Shown: positions 32,923-42,225, numbered from the stretch's first letter. The stretch is 64,000 nucleotides of DNA from DUOA01 sp012839095 (GCA_050951505.1 JBMNJE010000002.1:62001-126000), one strand, 5' to 3'. The notes: generated by a model from the letters alone, not told the origin. Made by a program: numbers and translations.

Positions 32923-34821
32923 ATGGGCAAAATTCTGGTTATAGCAGAAAAACCGTCTGTAGGCCGGGACATAGCGAGGGTGCTTAACTGTTCCCGGAAG
33001 GGTGAGGGATTTCTCTATAATGATTCCCACATTGTTACATGGGCCATCGGCCACCTGGTCGGCTTGCAGGAACCGGAGGAGTACGATCAGCAATATAAAA
33101 AGTGGTCAATGGAAACCCTTCCCATAGTGCCTCCTAAAATGCAGTTAAAGGTACTGTCCAAAACCAGAAAACAGTTTTCTGTACTTAAGAAGCTGATGAA
33201 TGACAAATCGGTTTCTTCCCTCATATGCGCCACCGACAGCGGGCGGGAGGGGGAACTGATTTTCAGGTATATTTACAGTAAAGCAGGCTGCCGCAAGCCC
33301 TTTCAGCGCCTGTGGATTTCCAGCATGACTGATGAAGCCATACGTGAAGGCTTTTCCCGCTTAAGGCCGGGCAGCGACTACGATTTTCTGTTTCAGTCTG
33401 CCAGATGCCGTTCCGAAGCCGACTGGCTGGTGGGCATAAACGGTTCCCGGGCTTTTTCAGTAATGTACAATACACTGCTGTCAATCGGCCGGGTGCAGAC
33501 ACCTACCCTGGCCATGCTGGTATCCCGGCAGAAGGAAATTGAAGAATTTGTCCCTCGGGATTATTGGGAGCTGCACTGTGATTTCGGCGGCTGGCAGGGT
33601 ATCTGGTACCGGGAAAAGGTGTCTGAGACCAGGATCCTTAAGAAGGAAGAAGGGGAAGCCCTTTTAAGCAAGGTAAGGGGTAAGCAGGGCAGGATACAGT
33701 CTGTTGTCACAGAGCGGAAAAGGCAGCTCTTTCCCCAGCTATATGATTTGACCGAATTGCAGCGGGATGCCAACCGCAGGTATGGGTTTTCAGCCCAAAG
33801 GACGCTGAAGACAGCTCAGCAGCTGTATGAAAACAGAAAGCTGATAACCTATCCCCGAACCGACAGCCGGTATTTGTCAGAAGATCTGGTTTCCACCCTG
33901 CCCGGTCTGATAAAGAATCTGGATGAGGCTCCCTATTCGGAATTCGTACAGCCTCTTTTGTCCCTTTCCAGGCTTCCCGTCAGCAAGCGGCTGGTGGATA
34001 ATTCCAGGGTATCCGATCATCATGCCATAATTCCCACAAAGACAAAAAGAAAGCCGGGCATGACAGGAGACGAGGAAAAGATTTATGACTTGATTGTCAG
34101 AAGATTTCTGGCTGCCTTTCATCCACCCTATGACTATGAGGAAACACAGGTTCATACGGAAATAGAAGGGGAAATGTTTTATTCCAGGGGGATATCCGTT
34201 ATTAATCCCGGATGGAAGAACCTGTACAAGGGCCTTAAGGAAGAAAAGAAAACCCGTGAGGATCCGCCTCTGCCTGTTCTGAATGAGGGGCAGACGGTTA
34301 CGGCGGCAGAAGCCAGGCTCCTGGCTAAAAAAACCAGGCCTCCCCAGCCCTATAACGAAGCCAGCCTTCTTTCGGCCATGGAACATGCAGGCCGGTTTGT
34401 GGAAGATGAGGAATTAAAGGAGCAGTTGAAACAGGGCGGTTTGGGTACACCTGCCACCAGGGCGGCAATAATCGAGCGCCTGCTGCAGGTGGGATATGCC
34501 GTCCGCAGGGGAAAAGCCCTCCTTCCTACTGAAAAGGGAATTCGTCTCATTGAAGTGGTGCCGGATGAGCTGAAGTCGCCTGAAACCACCGGAAAGTGGG
34601 AAAAGGCCCTGGAACGCATAGCAAAGGGCGCCATGGATCCCGAGCGGTTTATGGGAAGTATTGTCCGCTACGTTGATTACATAGTAAAAGAGGCAGCAGC
34701 CCGAAAAAAAGATATTGTGTTTCCCAGGGAACCTTACCGCAGCGGGAAGAAAACCGGCAGGAAGAAGGGTGAGGGCAAGAAAACCCGGCAGGCTGAGACT
34801 GATAGGGCAATGAAAGAGTGA
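32923..34821 (+). CDS. topB: DNA topoisomerase III
   Basis: The 632-residue type IA topoisomerase relaxes and decatenates DNA. Residues 1-130 form the TOPRIM domain (LVIAEKPSVGRDIARVL at the start, CATDSGREGELIFRYI with the acidic metal site at about residues 106-116). The active-site tyrosine is Tyr310 in KLITYPRTDSRYL, and HHAIIPT follows. The C-terminus is short and basic, rich in Lys and Arg (GKKTGRKKGEGKKTRQ), with no zinc fingers. Length fits bacterial TopB of Firmicutes. Confidence 0.95.
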   Translation: MGKILVIAEKPSVGRDIARVLNCSRKGEGFLYNDSHIVTWAIGHLVGLQEPEEYDQQYKKWSMETLPIVPPKMQLKVLSKTRKQFSVLKKLMNDKSVSSLICATDSGREGELIFRYIYSKAGCRKPFQRLWISSMTDEAIREGFSRLRPGSDYDFLFQSARCRSEADWLVGINGSRAFSVMYNTLLSIGRVQTPTLAMLVSRQKEIEEFVPRDYWELHCDFGGWQGIWYREKVSETRILKKEEGEALLSKVRGKQGRIQSVVTERKRQLFPQLYDLTELQRDANRRYGFSAQRTLKTAQQLYENRKLITYPRTDSRYLSEDLVSTLPGLIKNLDEAPYSEFVQPLLSLSRLPVSKRLVDNSRVSDHHAIIPTKTKRKPGMTGDEEKIYDLIVRRFLAAFHPPYDYEETQVHTEIEGEMFYSRGISVINPGWKNLYKGLKEEKKTREDPPLPVLNEGQTVTAAEARLLAKKTRPPQPYNEASLLSAMEHAGRFVEDEELKEQLKQGGLGTPATRAAIIERLLQVGYAVRRGKALLPTEKGIRLIEVVPDELKSPETTGKWEKALERIAKGAMDPERFMGSIVRYVDYIVKEAAARKKDIVFPREPYRSGKKTGRKKGEGKKTRQAETDRAMKE

Positions 34822-34863
34822 ATCAAATAATATTTGATATTTTAAAATAAAGGAGTAACAACG

Positions 34864-36267
34864 GTGCAAAAGGAAAACAGAACCACAATCAGGCAGATTT
34901 ACAGACAGCCCGAGGCTTACTATGACAAAAGAGTTTCTCTTTCAGGCTGGATTCGGAGCAATCGGGATTCCAAATTATTCGGCTTTATTGAACTGAATGA
35001 CGGATCCTTTTTCAAGAACCTGCAGATTGTATATGAAGACCATAGCCTGGAAAACTTCAAAGATGTAATCAGGCTGGGAGTCGGAACGGCTCTTGCCGTG
35101 GAGGGGATCCTGGTGGAAACCCCGGGTGCAAAGCAGCCCTTTGAAATCAAGGCAGAGAGCATCAAAGTGGAGGGTCCCTGTCCGTCTGACTATCCCCTGC
35201 AGAAGAAGCGGCACAGCTTTGAATTCTTAAGGAGCATTGCCCATCTCCGTCCCAGGACCAATACCTTTTCTGCAGTGTTCCGGGTTCGTTCTCTTCTGTC
35301 CTATGCAATCCATAAGTTCTTCCGGGAAAGAGACTTTGTATATGTCCATACGCCGATAATAACCGGAAGCGATGCGGAAGGTGCCGGTGAGATGTTTCAT
35401 GTCACCACCCTGAATCTTAAAGAGGCTCCTCTTACGGAAGAAGGCGGAATCGACTTCGGCAAGGATTTCTTCGGACGGGAAACCAATCTGACCGTCAGCG
35501 GCCAATTATCAGCAGAAGCATATGCTCTGGCTTTCCGGAATGTATATACCTTCGGCCCTACCTTCCGGGCGGAGAATTCCAATACGGCCCGTCATGCTGC
35601 TGAATTCTGGATGATCGAGCCGGAAATGGCCTTTGCCGATCTTCAGGATGACATGATGCTGGCTGAGGACATGATAAAATACATATTCGATTATGTTATC
35701 AGGCATGCTCCCGAGGAGATGAATTTTTTCAACAGCTTTATCGATAAAGGCCTGCTGGAGAGGCTTAATAATGTGATCAGTTCGGAATTCGGTCGTATTA
35801 CCTATACGGAAGCGGTTGAGATTCTCAAAAAGAACAACGACAGGTTTGATTACAAAGCGGAATGGGGCATGGACCTGCAGACGGAGCATGAACGCTATCT
35901 GACGGAGCAGGTATTTAACAAGCCCATCTTTGTTACCGATTATCCAAAGGATATAAAGGCCTTCTACATGCGGCTCAATGACGATGGGAAAACCGTTGCA
36001 GCCATGGATCTTCTGGTGCCGGGAATAGGGGAAATCATCGGCGGCAGTCAGAGGGAAGAACGTCTGGAACTTCTGGATGCAAGAATCCGGGAGCTTGGCA
36101 TGAAGGAAGAGGATTACTGGTGGTACAGGGATCTGAGGAAATACGGCGGTGTTTATCATGCCGGCTTCGGCCTTGGCTTCGAAAGGGCAATGATGTACCT
36201 GACAGGAATGAGCAATATCCGTGATGTTATTCCATTCCCAAGAACGCCAAAGTCCGCAGAGTTTTAA
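34864..36267 (+). CDS. asnS: asparaginyl-tRNA synthetase
   Basis: AsnS charges tRNA-Asn. The 467-residue class II synthetase has an N-terminal OB-fold anticodon-binding domain (about residues 5-110: VSLSGWIRSNRDSKLFGFIELNDGS) and a catalytic domain with motif 2 (TFGPTFRAENSNTARHAAEFWMIEPE, about residues 229-255) and motif 3 (GFGLGFERAMMYLTGMSNIRDVIPFPR). The Asn-type residues and 465-aa length separate it from AspS and LysS. The start is GTG 34864 with AAGGAG 9 bases upstream. Confidence 0.95.
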   Translation: MQKENRTTIRQIYRQPEAYYDKRVSLSGWIRSNRDSKLFGFIELNDGSFFKNLQIVYEDHSLENFKDVIRLGVGTALAVEGILVETPGAKQPFEIKAESIKVEGPCPSDYPLQKKRHSFEFLRSIAHLRPRTNTFSAVFRVRSLLSYAIHKFFRERDFVYVHTPIITGSDAEGAGEMFHVTTLNLKEAPLTEEGGIDFGKDFFGRETNLTVSGQLSAEAYALAFRNVYTFGPTFRAENSNTARHAAEFWMIEPEMAFADLQDDMMLAEDMIKYIFDYVIRHAPEEMNFFNSFIDKGLLERLNNVISSEFGRITYTEAVEILKKNNDRFDYKAEWGMDLQTEHERYLTEQVFNKPIFVTDYPKDIKAFYMRLNDDGKTVAAMDLLVPGIGEIIGGSQREERLELLDARIRELGMKEEDYWWYRDLRKYGGVYHAGFGLGFERAMMYLTGMSNIRDVIPFPRTPKSAEF

Positions 36268-36324
36268 CAGAGTACACTACAGACTATATAAAGTAAAGTA
36301 AGCAACTGGGGGAGACAAGGGGTT

Positions 36325-36582
36325 ATGCCGACTTACAAAACACAAGGAGTATGTTCCAGCAATATTCAATTCAAGGCAGCGGATGGGATATTGCATGAAG
36401 TGCGTTTCGAACGGGGCTGTGACGGAAATCTTGAAGGCATCAGCCGGCTGGTGAAGGGTATGAAGGTTACTGATGTTATAAAAAAACTGGAGGGCATCCG
36501 CTGTCAGGGGGATACTTCATGTCCCGATCAACTGGCAAAGGCCCTTAAGCTTTACTTGGAGAGGCAGGATACTGCTGAATGA
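36325..36582 (+). CDS. TSCPD-domain small protein
   Basis: The 85-residue protein has one short alpha-beta domain with CSSNIQFKAADG..IHEVRF, RGCDGNLEGISRLVKGM and the name-giving motif TSCPDQLAKAL (about residues 65-75, TSCPD at 65-69). This domain also occurs at the end of some class II ribonucleotide reductases. Cysteines at about 10, 32, 60 and 67 could bind a metal. Function unknown. ATG 36325 follows GGGGGAGACAAGGGGTT. Confidence 0.88.
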   Translation: MPTYKTQGVCSSNIQFKAADGILHEVRFERGCDGNLEGISRLVKGMKVTDVIKKLEGIRCQGDTSCPDQLAKALKLYLERQDTAE

Positions 36583-36685
36583 TATCTGCTTAATCAGACA
36601 GCCATAAAATTGGTTTAATAAAAACAAAGCATGGATTTGAGTATAACCGGTATGCGGAAAAGCAAATGAACAGGAGATATGCGGT

Positions 36686-37744
36686 ATGTATGAAGAAACA
36701 TTAAGAAACCTGGAGATGATATCAAAAGAGGTGGGCTGCCCAATAGAGTATACCCAGGGCGGGGGAGGCAATACATCGGCTAAGTTAAATGAAGAGCTGA
36801 TGGCTGTCAAGGCTTCCGGCTACAAGCTGAAACAGATTACCCCCAAAGAGGGATACGTGGTGGTTAACTACAAAAAGATAAGGGAATACCACCTGCAGGC
36901 GGATTTGAGCCTGGACCGGGACTATGAAAAGGAAAGCACCGAATTTGTGAAGGCCAATGTTGTGGAGATGGAGGGGCTTAAGACACTGAGACCATCCGTT
37001 GAAGCAGGCTTTCATTCTTTGATGAAGAAATATGTAGTTCACACCCATCCGGTTTATGCCAATATTGTCTGCTGCGCAGAAAACGGGAAAGAATTGGTGA
37101 AGGAAATATTTGAGGATGAAGCCTTTGCCTTTTCATGGATTCCCTATATCAATCCCGGCTTCAGCCTGACGCTGCGTATTCAGGATGCCATTGAAGAGAG
37201 TCTCAAGGAAAACGATAAATTTCCTCAGGTCTTTTTTATGGAGAATCACGGCCTGATTACAACAGCGGATGATGCAGAGGAATGCCTGAGGCTTCATAGC
37301 CTGGTTAATGAAAAAATCAAGGCGTATTTTGAAATAAAAGAATCCTATCCCGTCATGCAGCTTTCCAAAATTGAGGAAAACAAATATGCAAGCGGGACAG
37401 GATATCTGATTGATTATTTCAGAGGCAGGGATATCAGCCCTGACTTCTTTGATGAGATTGTACTCTACCCGGATCAGCTGGTTTACTTAAATGGCAACCT
37501 TTCCGTAAACAGCATGGACAGCAAGCTTAACATTAATACTAAAACCGGTGATATCATTTATCTGACCAATGAGTCTGAAGCACAGACCATGGAAGAGTCG
37601 CTGCTGGCCTATATCTATGTCATCGAAAACATCAGAAAGCTGGGGCTGCCGCAAAAATCCATGAGCAAAGAGCAAATCGACTTTATCGCCAACTGGGAAA
37701 GCGAAAAATATAGAAAGAGCCTGGTCAGGAGTTTGGGTAAATAA
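36686..37744 (+). CDS. class II aldolase/adducin-family protein
   Basis: The 352-residue protein has the class II aldolase fold in residues 1-230: TQGGGGNTSAKLNEELMAVKASGYKL (substrate phosphate and metal region), VHTHPVYANIV (metal His pair, about residues 118-124) and FMENHGLITTADDAEECL (third metal His). The last 120 residues are an extension not typical of short L-fuculose- or ribulose-phosphate aldolases; it could be a kinase-lacking RhaD-like enzyme. It probably cleaves a sugar phosphate. ATG 36686 follows CAGGAGATATGCGGT. It converges on the DeoR gene with a 20-base overlap and may belong to the same sugar regulon (inference). Confidence 0.85.
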   Translation: MYEETLRNLEMISKEVGCPIEYTQGGGGNTSAKLNEELMAVKASGYKLKQITPKEGYVVVNYKKIREYHLQADLSLDRDYEKESTEFVKANVVEMEGLKTLRPSVEAGFHSLMKKYVVHTHPVYANIVCCAENGKELVKEIFEDEAFAFSWIPYINPGFSLTLRIQDAIEESLKENDKFPQVFFMENHGLITTADDAEECLRLHSLVNEKIKAYFEIKESYPVMQLSKIEENKYASGTGYLIDYFRGRDISPDFFDEIVLYPDQLVYLNGNLSVNSMDSKLNINTKTGDIIYLTNESEAQTMEESLLAYIYVIENIRKLGLPQKSMSKEQIDFIANWESEKYRKSLVRSLGK

Positions 37745-38492
37745 CCCTGACTCCTTTTTCTTTGACTTCTTTCTCCCATCCCTCAGGCAGGGGGGTATCG
37801 GATATCAGCCGGGAGATGTCCGCAAGCTGAGCGGTTGCAATGTATCCTACCTTGTCGAACTTTGTATAATCGCACAGGAATACAGCTTCTTCAGCATGCT
37901 GTATCATCAGCTTCCGGATACTGGATTCCTGCTCGTTGGAATCTGTAGCTCCCAGCCTGGGGGAGAAGCCCTTGCAGGAAAAGAAGACCTTGTTGGCATG
38001 GTAGCTGCTGATGGCATTTTCTGCAGCCCTGCCCACATAGGAAAGGCTCTTTTTCCTCAGGAATCCGCCGGTAGAAATCAATGTAATGTCATCGCATTTT
38101 GCCAGTTCCAAAAGGATGCGTTCTGCATTTGTTATAACCGTCAGCCCTTTTTTTCCCTTCAAATGCCTGGCTACATACAGGGCTGAAGTACTGGCATCCA
38201 GAAACAGGGTTTCGCCGTTTTGAACCATGGAGGCTGCCAGCCTGCCCATGGAATCCTTGCCTTTGATATTGATTCCCTCACGTATTTCCAGGGAAGCTTC
38301 CATATTGATGTCATCCGCCAGCACGGCACCGCCGTGGGTTCGTATCAAAAGCCCCTGGGCTTCCATTGCCCTCAGATCTCTGCGTATGGTTTCCTCAGTG
38401 ACGTCAAACCTGGCAGCCGCTTCCTGCACGGTAATGCTCTTCTTATCGTGCAAAAGGGAAAGAAGGCTGCTTCTTCTCTCTATTCCAAACAC
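37725..38492 (-). CDS. DeoR-family transcriptional regulator
   Basis: The 255-residue regulator has an N-terminal helix-turn-helix (RRSSLLSLLHDKKSITVQEAAARFDVTEETIRRDLRAME, about residues 6-44) and a DeoR sensor domain of the ISOCOT sugar-phosphate type (about residues 75-235) with TLFLDASTSALYVARHL and FFSCKGFSPRLGATDS. Such proteins usually repress sugar operons until a phosphorylated sugar binds. The start is GTG 38492. It is the third gene of the leftward SDR-PHP-DeoR set, and its 3' end overlaps the class II aldolase by 20 bases. Confidence 0.92.
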   Translation of the reverse strand: MFGIERRSSLLSLLHDKKSITVQEAAARFDVTEETIRRDLRAMEAQGLLIRTHGGAVLADDINMEASLEIREGINIKGKDSMGRLAASMVQNGETLFLDASTSALYVARHLKGKKGLTVITNAERILLELAKCDDITLISTGGFLRKKSLSYVGRAAENAISSYHANKVFFSCKGFSPRLGATDSNEQESSIRKLMIQHAEEAVFLCDYTKFDKVGYIATAQLADISRLISDTPLPEGWEKEVKEKGVRVIYPNS

Positions 38493-38514
38493 TTATCCCA
38501 CCTGCCTGCTTCCT

Positions 38515-39810
38515 TCATTTTGAATACCTGCTCAAACCCATCTTTTTGTATTCCTCTACCCGTTCTTCCAGCACAGGGTACCTGTTCAGAGTATCTTCAG
38601 CAAATAAAGCTCTGCTTAAATCCTCCGTTGCTGCCAGCTCATGACCGATAAGCGCCCAGGTGGAGTCATAGAGATTATTATATTTTTCATCCCGCATGGC
38701 CGTGCATACAAAGGACTGCCGCGGGGAATTGATATCCTCTCCGCTTATCTGGAAAAAGCCATGCTTCCGGCACAGTGCCCTGACTCTGTCCAATTGCTGA
38801 GGGGTGTTTCTGGAAGGCATATAGGTAACCGCATTAAATTGCAGCTCCCTAAGAAGCTCAAACAGTTCATCAAGGTAGTCGTCTTCAAATTTCTGTGCTT
38901 TCTTGTCACCGGTTACGGATTCTCCCACATCCCCCAGATAGGCATAAGCCGAGATGGCTCCAATCTCCCTGGAAAAGGCGATTACATCCCTTACATCCGG
39001 GCATTCCTCATCTGCATCAATATAGAAGGAAGCCACCATTTCACCTTTTAAAAGGCCGAGCAGATCATAGGCATAATGGGGATTGGATTCATCAGCCAGC
39101 AGGTTCCGGATTTTATGGCTGATGTTCAGCTTCAGTTGACTGCTGAGATAATCCAGCAGCTTCTGTCCTTTTCCATAATTCTCAATAAGACGCAGGGACA
39201 GGGCGTATAAAATATGGCGTTCAGTTATACTCCCTCCCTCGTGATTCATGGAAAGCGGCACCACATCCCGGTCAAAATCCAGGGAAAGAGAGGGATTGCC
39301 GGTTATGGCATTTATTCTTTCAACCATTTTGCGGTTGCGCCGGTTTCGATGCTCCCGATATGGCTGAAAGTAGTTCTGGACCCTTTCAATTTGTGTATGG
39401 GGAACACCGTGAATGGCCATGTATACTATGGAATCCTGATCGGGATTGTTTATTCGCCTGCCTGCCAGCGGTGTAGCTGAAAAATCCACCCGGCATTCAA
39501 TTCCAACGGTAGTTGCCATTCCTGCAATTTTGCCGGCTTCAATGAACTCCCTGGCACCGCTGATGGAATCATGATCCATAATTCCGGCTGTGACCAGGCC
39601 TGCCTGATAAGCCATCCATACTGATTTGGCAGGGGAGTAGGGTGAGAAGGAATATGTTGTATGAATATGATTGTTTACATCCCTTCCGGTATGCGGCCTC
39701 TGAAGCTCACCGCTGCCGATCCCGGCCATCAGACTGCGCAGGCTTTCCAGCCTGACTGTCATATTGTCATGATTCAAATTTTCTATTAGCTGTGTTGTCT
39801 TGCTGCTCAT
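38515..39810 (-). CDS. PHP-domain metal-dependent hydrolase-like protein
   Basis: The 431-residue protein has a PHP fold: the HxH metal pair in NNHIHTTYSFSPYS (His48 and His50), the AGIMDHDSISGA motif (about residues 76-87), GIECRVDF with the bridging Glu, and a later ISGEDINSPRQSF segment near residue 365. PHP proteins are metal-dependent phosphoesterases or related hydrolases. The family to which this one belongs is, to my knowledge, not assigned a reaction. Its gene lies 22 bases before DeoR and 24 bases after the SDR in the same direction, so it is a candidate sugar-phosphate phosphatase. ATG 39810 has AAAGGAGG at 5 bases. Confidence 0.85.
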   Translation of the reverse strand: MSSKTTQLIENLNHDNMTVRLESLRSLMAGIGSGELQRPHTGRDVNNHIHTTYSFSPYSPAKSVWMAYQAGLVTAGIMDHDSISGAREFIEAGKIAGMATTVGIECRVDFSATPLAGRRINNPDQDSIVYMAIHGVPHTQIERVQNYFQPYREHRNRRNRKMVERINAITGNPSLSLDFDRDVVPLSMNHEGGSITERHILYALSLRLIENYGKGQKLLDYLSSQLKLNISHKIRNLLADESNPHYAYDLLGLLKGEMVASFYIDADEECPDVRDVIAFSREIGAISAYAYLGDVGESVTGDKKAQKFEDDYLDELFELLRELQFNAVTYMPSRNTPQQLDRVRALCRKHGFFQISGEDINSPRQSFVCTAMRDEKYNNLYDSTWALIGHELAATEDLSRALFAEDTLNRYPVLEERVEEYKKMGLSRYSK

Positions 39811-39834
39811 CACTTCCTCCTTTTTCCCGGGTTC

Positions 39835-40611
39835 TTATCTCATTTCCTGGCCGCCGGTTACGTTGATGGCCTGACCGGTCATATAGCTTGCCTCGTCTGA
39901 TGCCAGAAAGACCATAACATTGGCTATGTCTTCATATTGACAGCTTCTGCCCAGCGGTACCTGGTTCAGATACTTTTGCCTTACCTCTTCTTCGGTTATG
40001 CCCTGGTTTCTGGCATACTGCTTAAAGAGACTGTTGGTCCACAGCGGGGAATCCAGGAGATTTCCGGGACAGATTGCATTAACGCGGATTCCATGTTCAG
40101 CCAGTTCCAGAGCCAGACTCTGGGTGAGCCCGATTCCACCAAACTTGGAAGTGGCATATGCCGAATTCTTATAGGAACCCTTCTTTCCGGACTTGCTGTT
40201 GATCTGAATGATATTTCCCTTCTTCCTGGGAATCATCACCCTTGCTGCTGCCCTGGCAGTCAGAAAATAACCGTTCAGATTGACTTCCATCATTCTGCGC
40301 CATTCGTCAGCAGTAAAATCTGTGACAGGCTTGGCAATCAGGATGGCGGCATTGGATACCATCAAATCCAGGCTGCCGAATTCCTTAACGGCCTTGTCCA
40401 CCATTTGCTCCACCTGCTCTTCATTGCTGACATCGACTTTACAAGCAATGCCCCTGTTCAGGGATGCAGCTACCTTTTCAGCAGCCTCCAGATTGATATC
40501 CGCTACCAATACATTACAGCCTTCCTGATCCAGCCTTTGGGCCAGAGCTTCTCCCAGCCCCTGGGCTCCTCCGGTAACAATGGCTGTCTGGCCTTTTAGT
40601 CTTTGATACAT
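39835..40611 (-). CDS. SDR-family dehydrogenase, sorbitol-6-phosphate 2-dehydrogenase-like
   Basis: The 258-residue classical SDR has the NAD-binding TGGAQGLGEAL (about residues 14-24), VSNAAIL, catalytic Ser-Tyr-Lys in INSKSG..YATSKFGG (Tyr and Lys about residues 151 and 155), and the SrlD-like CPGNLLDSPLWTNSLFKQYA segment after the active site. It likely interconverts a polyol phosphate and a ketose phosphate. It leads a leftward operon with the PHP and DeoR genes and diverges from the sorbose-1-phosphate-reductase-like gene. ATG 40611 follows GGAGGGAACATAA. Confidence 0.9.
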   Translation of the reverse strand: MYQRLKGQTAIVTGGAQGLGEALAQRLDQEGCNVLVADINLEAAEKVAASLNRGIACKVDVSNEEQVEQMVDKAVKEFGSLDLMVSNAAILIAKPVTDFTADEWRRMMEVNLNGYFLTARAAARVMIPRKKGNIIQINSKSGKKGSYKNSAYATSKFGGIGLTQSLALELAEHGIRVNAICPGNLLDSPLWTNSLFKQYARNQGITEEEVRQKYLNQVPLGRSCQYEDIANVMVFLASDEASYMTGQAINVTGGQEMR

Positions 40612-40720
40612 TTATGTTCCCTCCTCAATGATTCTGACATTCTCCTGTGTCCTGCCCTAAAGAGATGTATATTTGGCTTTTCTTATTTTCTTCAGCCTTC
40701 AGGCATAGAATTCAGTTTAT

Positions 40721-40749
40721 ATTATATAATATATGTTGGAATGTGTCCA
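40721..40749 (-). promoter_or_regulatory. leftward promoter of the SDR-PHP-DeoR operon
   Basis: On the minus strand, TGGACA (plus 40744-40749), 17 bases and TATAAT (plus 40721-40726). The first TGTTGGAnTGTG repeat lies in its spacer. Confidence 0.65.
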
Positions 40750-40799
40750 CATATTTTCTTTTTTATGTTGGAGTGTGTTGATTTTCCTGTTGGACTGTG
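40734..40799 (+). repeat. three 12-bp direct repeats TGTTGGAnTGTG, candidate operator
   Basis: Copies at 40734-40745 (TGTTGGAATGTG), 40766-40777 (TGTTGGAGTGTG) and 40788-40799 (TGTTGGACTGTG). Start-to-start distances are 32 and 22 bases, near three and two helix turns. They lie between two divergent operons, overlap the leftward promoter and run up to a rightward -10 (GATAAT, 40799-40804, with TGT before it). Direct repeats are the usual DeoR-family target, and a DeoR gene is encoded in the leftward operon. Confidence 0.75.
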
Positions 40800-40871
40800 A
40801 TAATATGAAAAAGGGTCAATAGGATAGTTTGTTGACCATTATCAAATCTCTATGGAGGGGTGACGTTTGCT

Positions 40872-42137
40872 ATGAAAACAAAGGCAGTCCGACTATATGG
40901 TAAAAACGACCTCAGGCTGGAAGAGTTCGACCTCCCTGAAATTAAAGATGATGAAATTCTTGCCCGGATAGTATCCGACGGCATCTGCATGTCTTCATAT
41001 AAGGCAGCAATACAAGGTGCGGATCATAAAAGAGTTCCCAAGGATGTGGACAAAAATCCCATTATCATCGGGCATGAATTCTGCGGCGAAATTCTAGAGG
41101 TAGGAGAAAAGTGGAAAAATGACTACAAACCCGGACAGAAGTTTACTGTTCAGGCCGCACTGAATCATAAGGATAATCCTCATGCAGCACCCGGATATTC
41201 CTTTCCTTACATTGGCGGAAGTGCCACCCATATTGTCATTCCCAGCGTGGTGATGGAGCTTGGCTGTCTTCTGCCCTATGAAGGGGAATCCTATTTTTAT
41301 GGTTCACTGGCCGAACCCATGTCCTGCATTGTAGGGGCTTTCCGTGCCAACTATCATACAACTGCAGGCAGCTATGAACACAGAATGGGTGTTGTGGAAG
41401 GCGGCAACATGGCAATTCTGGCAGGAGTAGGTCCCATGGGGCTGGGTGCCATCGATTATGCACTTCATAATGAAAGAAAGCCCAGACTTCTGGTAGTAAC
41501 GGATATAAATGAAGAAAGGCTGGCCAGGGCTGCTTCCATATATACAGTGGAAGATGCAGCGAAAGACGGAATACAGCTGGTTTATGTCAATACTGCAGAA
41601 CCGGGTAAGGGTACCGATTATCTGATGAGCCTGACAGACGGAAAGGGCTATGATGACGTCTTTGTCTTTGCACCGGTTAAGCCGGTTGTCGAAATGGGAG
41701 ATCAGATCCTGGGATACGACGGCTGCCTCAATTTCTTTGCAGGCCCCAGTGATCCCGGTTTTAAAGCCGAATTCAACTTCTATAATGTACACTACGGCGC
41801 AACGCATGTTGTGGGAACCAGCGGAGGCAACACGGAAGATATGAAGATTTCCCTTGATATGATGGGCAAGGGTCTGATAAACCCTGTATCCATGATCACC
41901 CATGTGGGCGGTCTTAACAGTGTTGCAGATACCATTCTGAATCTGCCCAATATCCCCGGGGGCAAGAAAATGATTTATACCAATGTAGAAATGGAGCTGA
42001 CAGCCATAGCTGACTTCAGAGAGAAGGGAAAGAGCGATCCTTTCTTTGCCAGACTGGCTGACATAGTTGAAGAAAATAACGGTTTGTGGTGTGCTGAGGC
42101 AGAGAAGTATCTGCTGGCAAATTCCAAACCCATATAA
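40872..42137 (+). CDS. zinc-type alcohol dehydrogenase-like protein, L-sorbose-1-phosphate-reductase-like
   Basis: The 421-residue medium-chain dehydrogenase has a GroES-like N-domain with SDGICMSSYKAAIQGADHKR and GHEFCGEILEVGEKW (about residues 55-75), and a Rossmann part with ILAGVGPMGLGAIDYAL (about residues 180-196). The usual structural-zinc four-Cys loop is missing; AALNHKDNPHAAPGYSFPYIGG stands there instead. Pattern and length resemble SorE, which reduces L-sorbose 1-phosphate to glucitol 6-phosphate, but the real substrate may differ. ATG 40872 follows GGAGGGG; a GTG at 40860 is in frame. It heads a rightward operon with E2, E3 and E1. Confidence 0.85.
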   Translation: MKTKAVRLYGKNDLRLEEFDLPEIKDDEILARIVSDGICMSSYKAAIQGADHKRVPKDVDKNPIIIGHEFCGEILEVGEKWKNDYKPGQKFTVQAALNHKDNPHAAPGYSFPYIGGSATHIVIPSVVMELGCLLPYEGESYFYGSLAEPMSCIVGAFRANYHTTAGSYEHRMGVVEGGNMAILAGVGPMGLGAIDYALHNERKPRLLVVTDINEERLARAASIYTVEDAAKDGIQLVYVNTAEPGKGTDYLMSLTDGKGYDDVFVFAPVKPVVEMGDQILGYDGCLNFFAGPSDPGFKAEFNFYNVHYGATHVVGTSGGNTEDMKISLDMMGKGLINPVSMITHVGGLNSVADTILNLPNIPGGKKMIYTNVEMELTAIADFREKGKSDPFFARLADIVEENNGLWCAEAEKYLLANSKPI

Positions 42138-42149
42138 TTTGCTTTATTC

Positions 42150-42190
42150 ATGGATGGCAGCGTCTGGTCTATTAAGGTGCTGCCATCCAT
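42150..42190 (+). terminator. hairpin between the dehydrogenase and E2 genes
   Basis: A perfect 12-bp inverted repeat, ATGGATGGCAGC / GCTGCCATCCAT, with a 17-base loop, followed only by TTCCT. The weak T run suggests an attenuator or an mRNA-processing/stability element rather than a full terminator. Confidence 0.5.
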
Positions 42191-42225
42191 TTCCTCATGT
42201 GGATTAAAAATTAAGGAGTGGTTTT

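Noticed and set aside
34823..34845. ATCAAAT/ATTTGAT palindrome between topB and asnS
   Set aside because: AT-rich and short, without T run; neither a convincing terminator nor a known operator.
40734..40799. Direct repeats as a possible CRISPR or mobile-element end
   Set aside because: Only three short 12-bp copies with unequal spacing inside a promoter region; an operator is the better reading.
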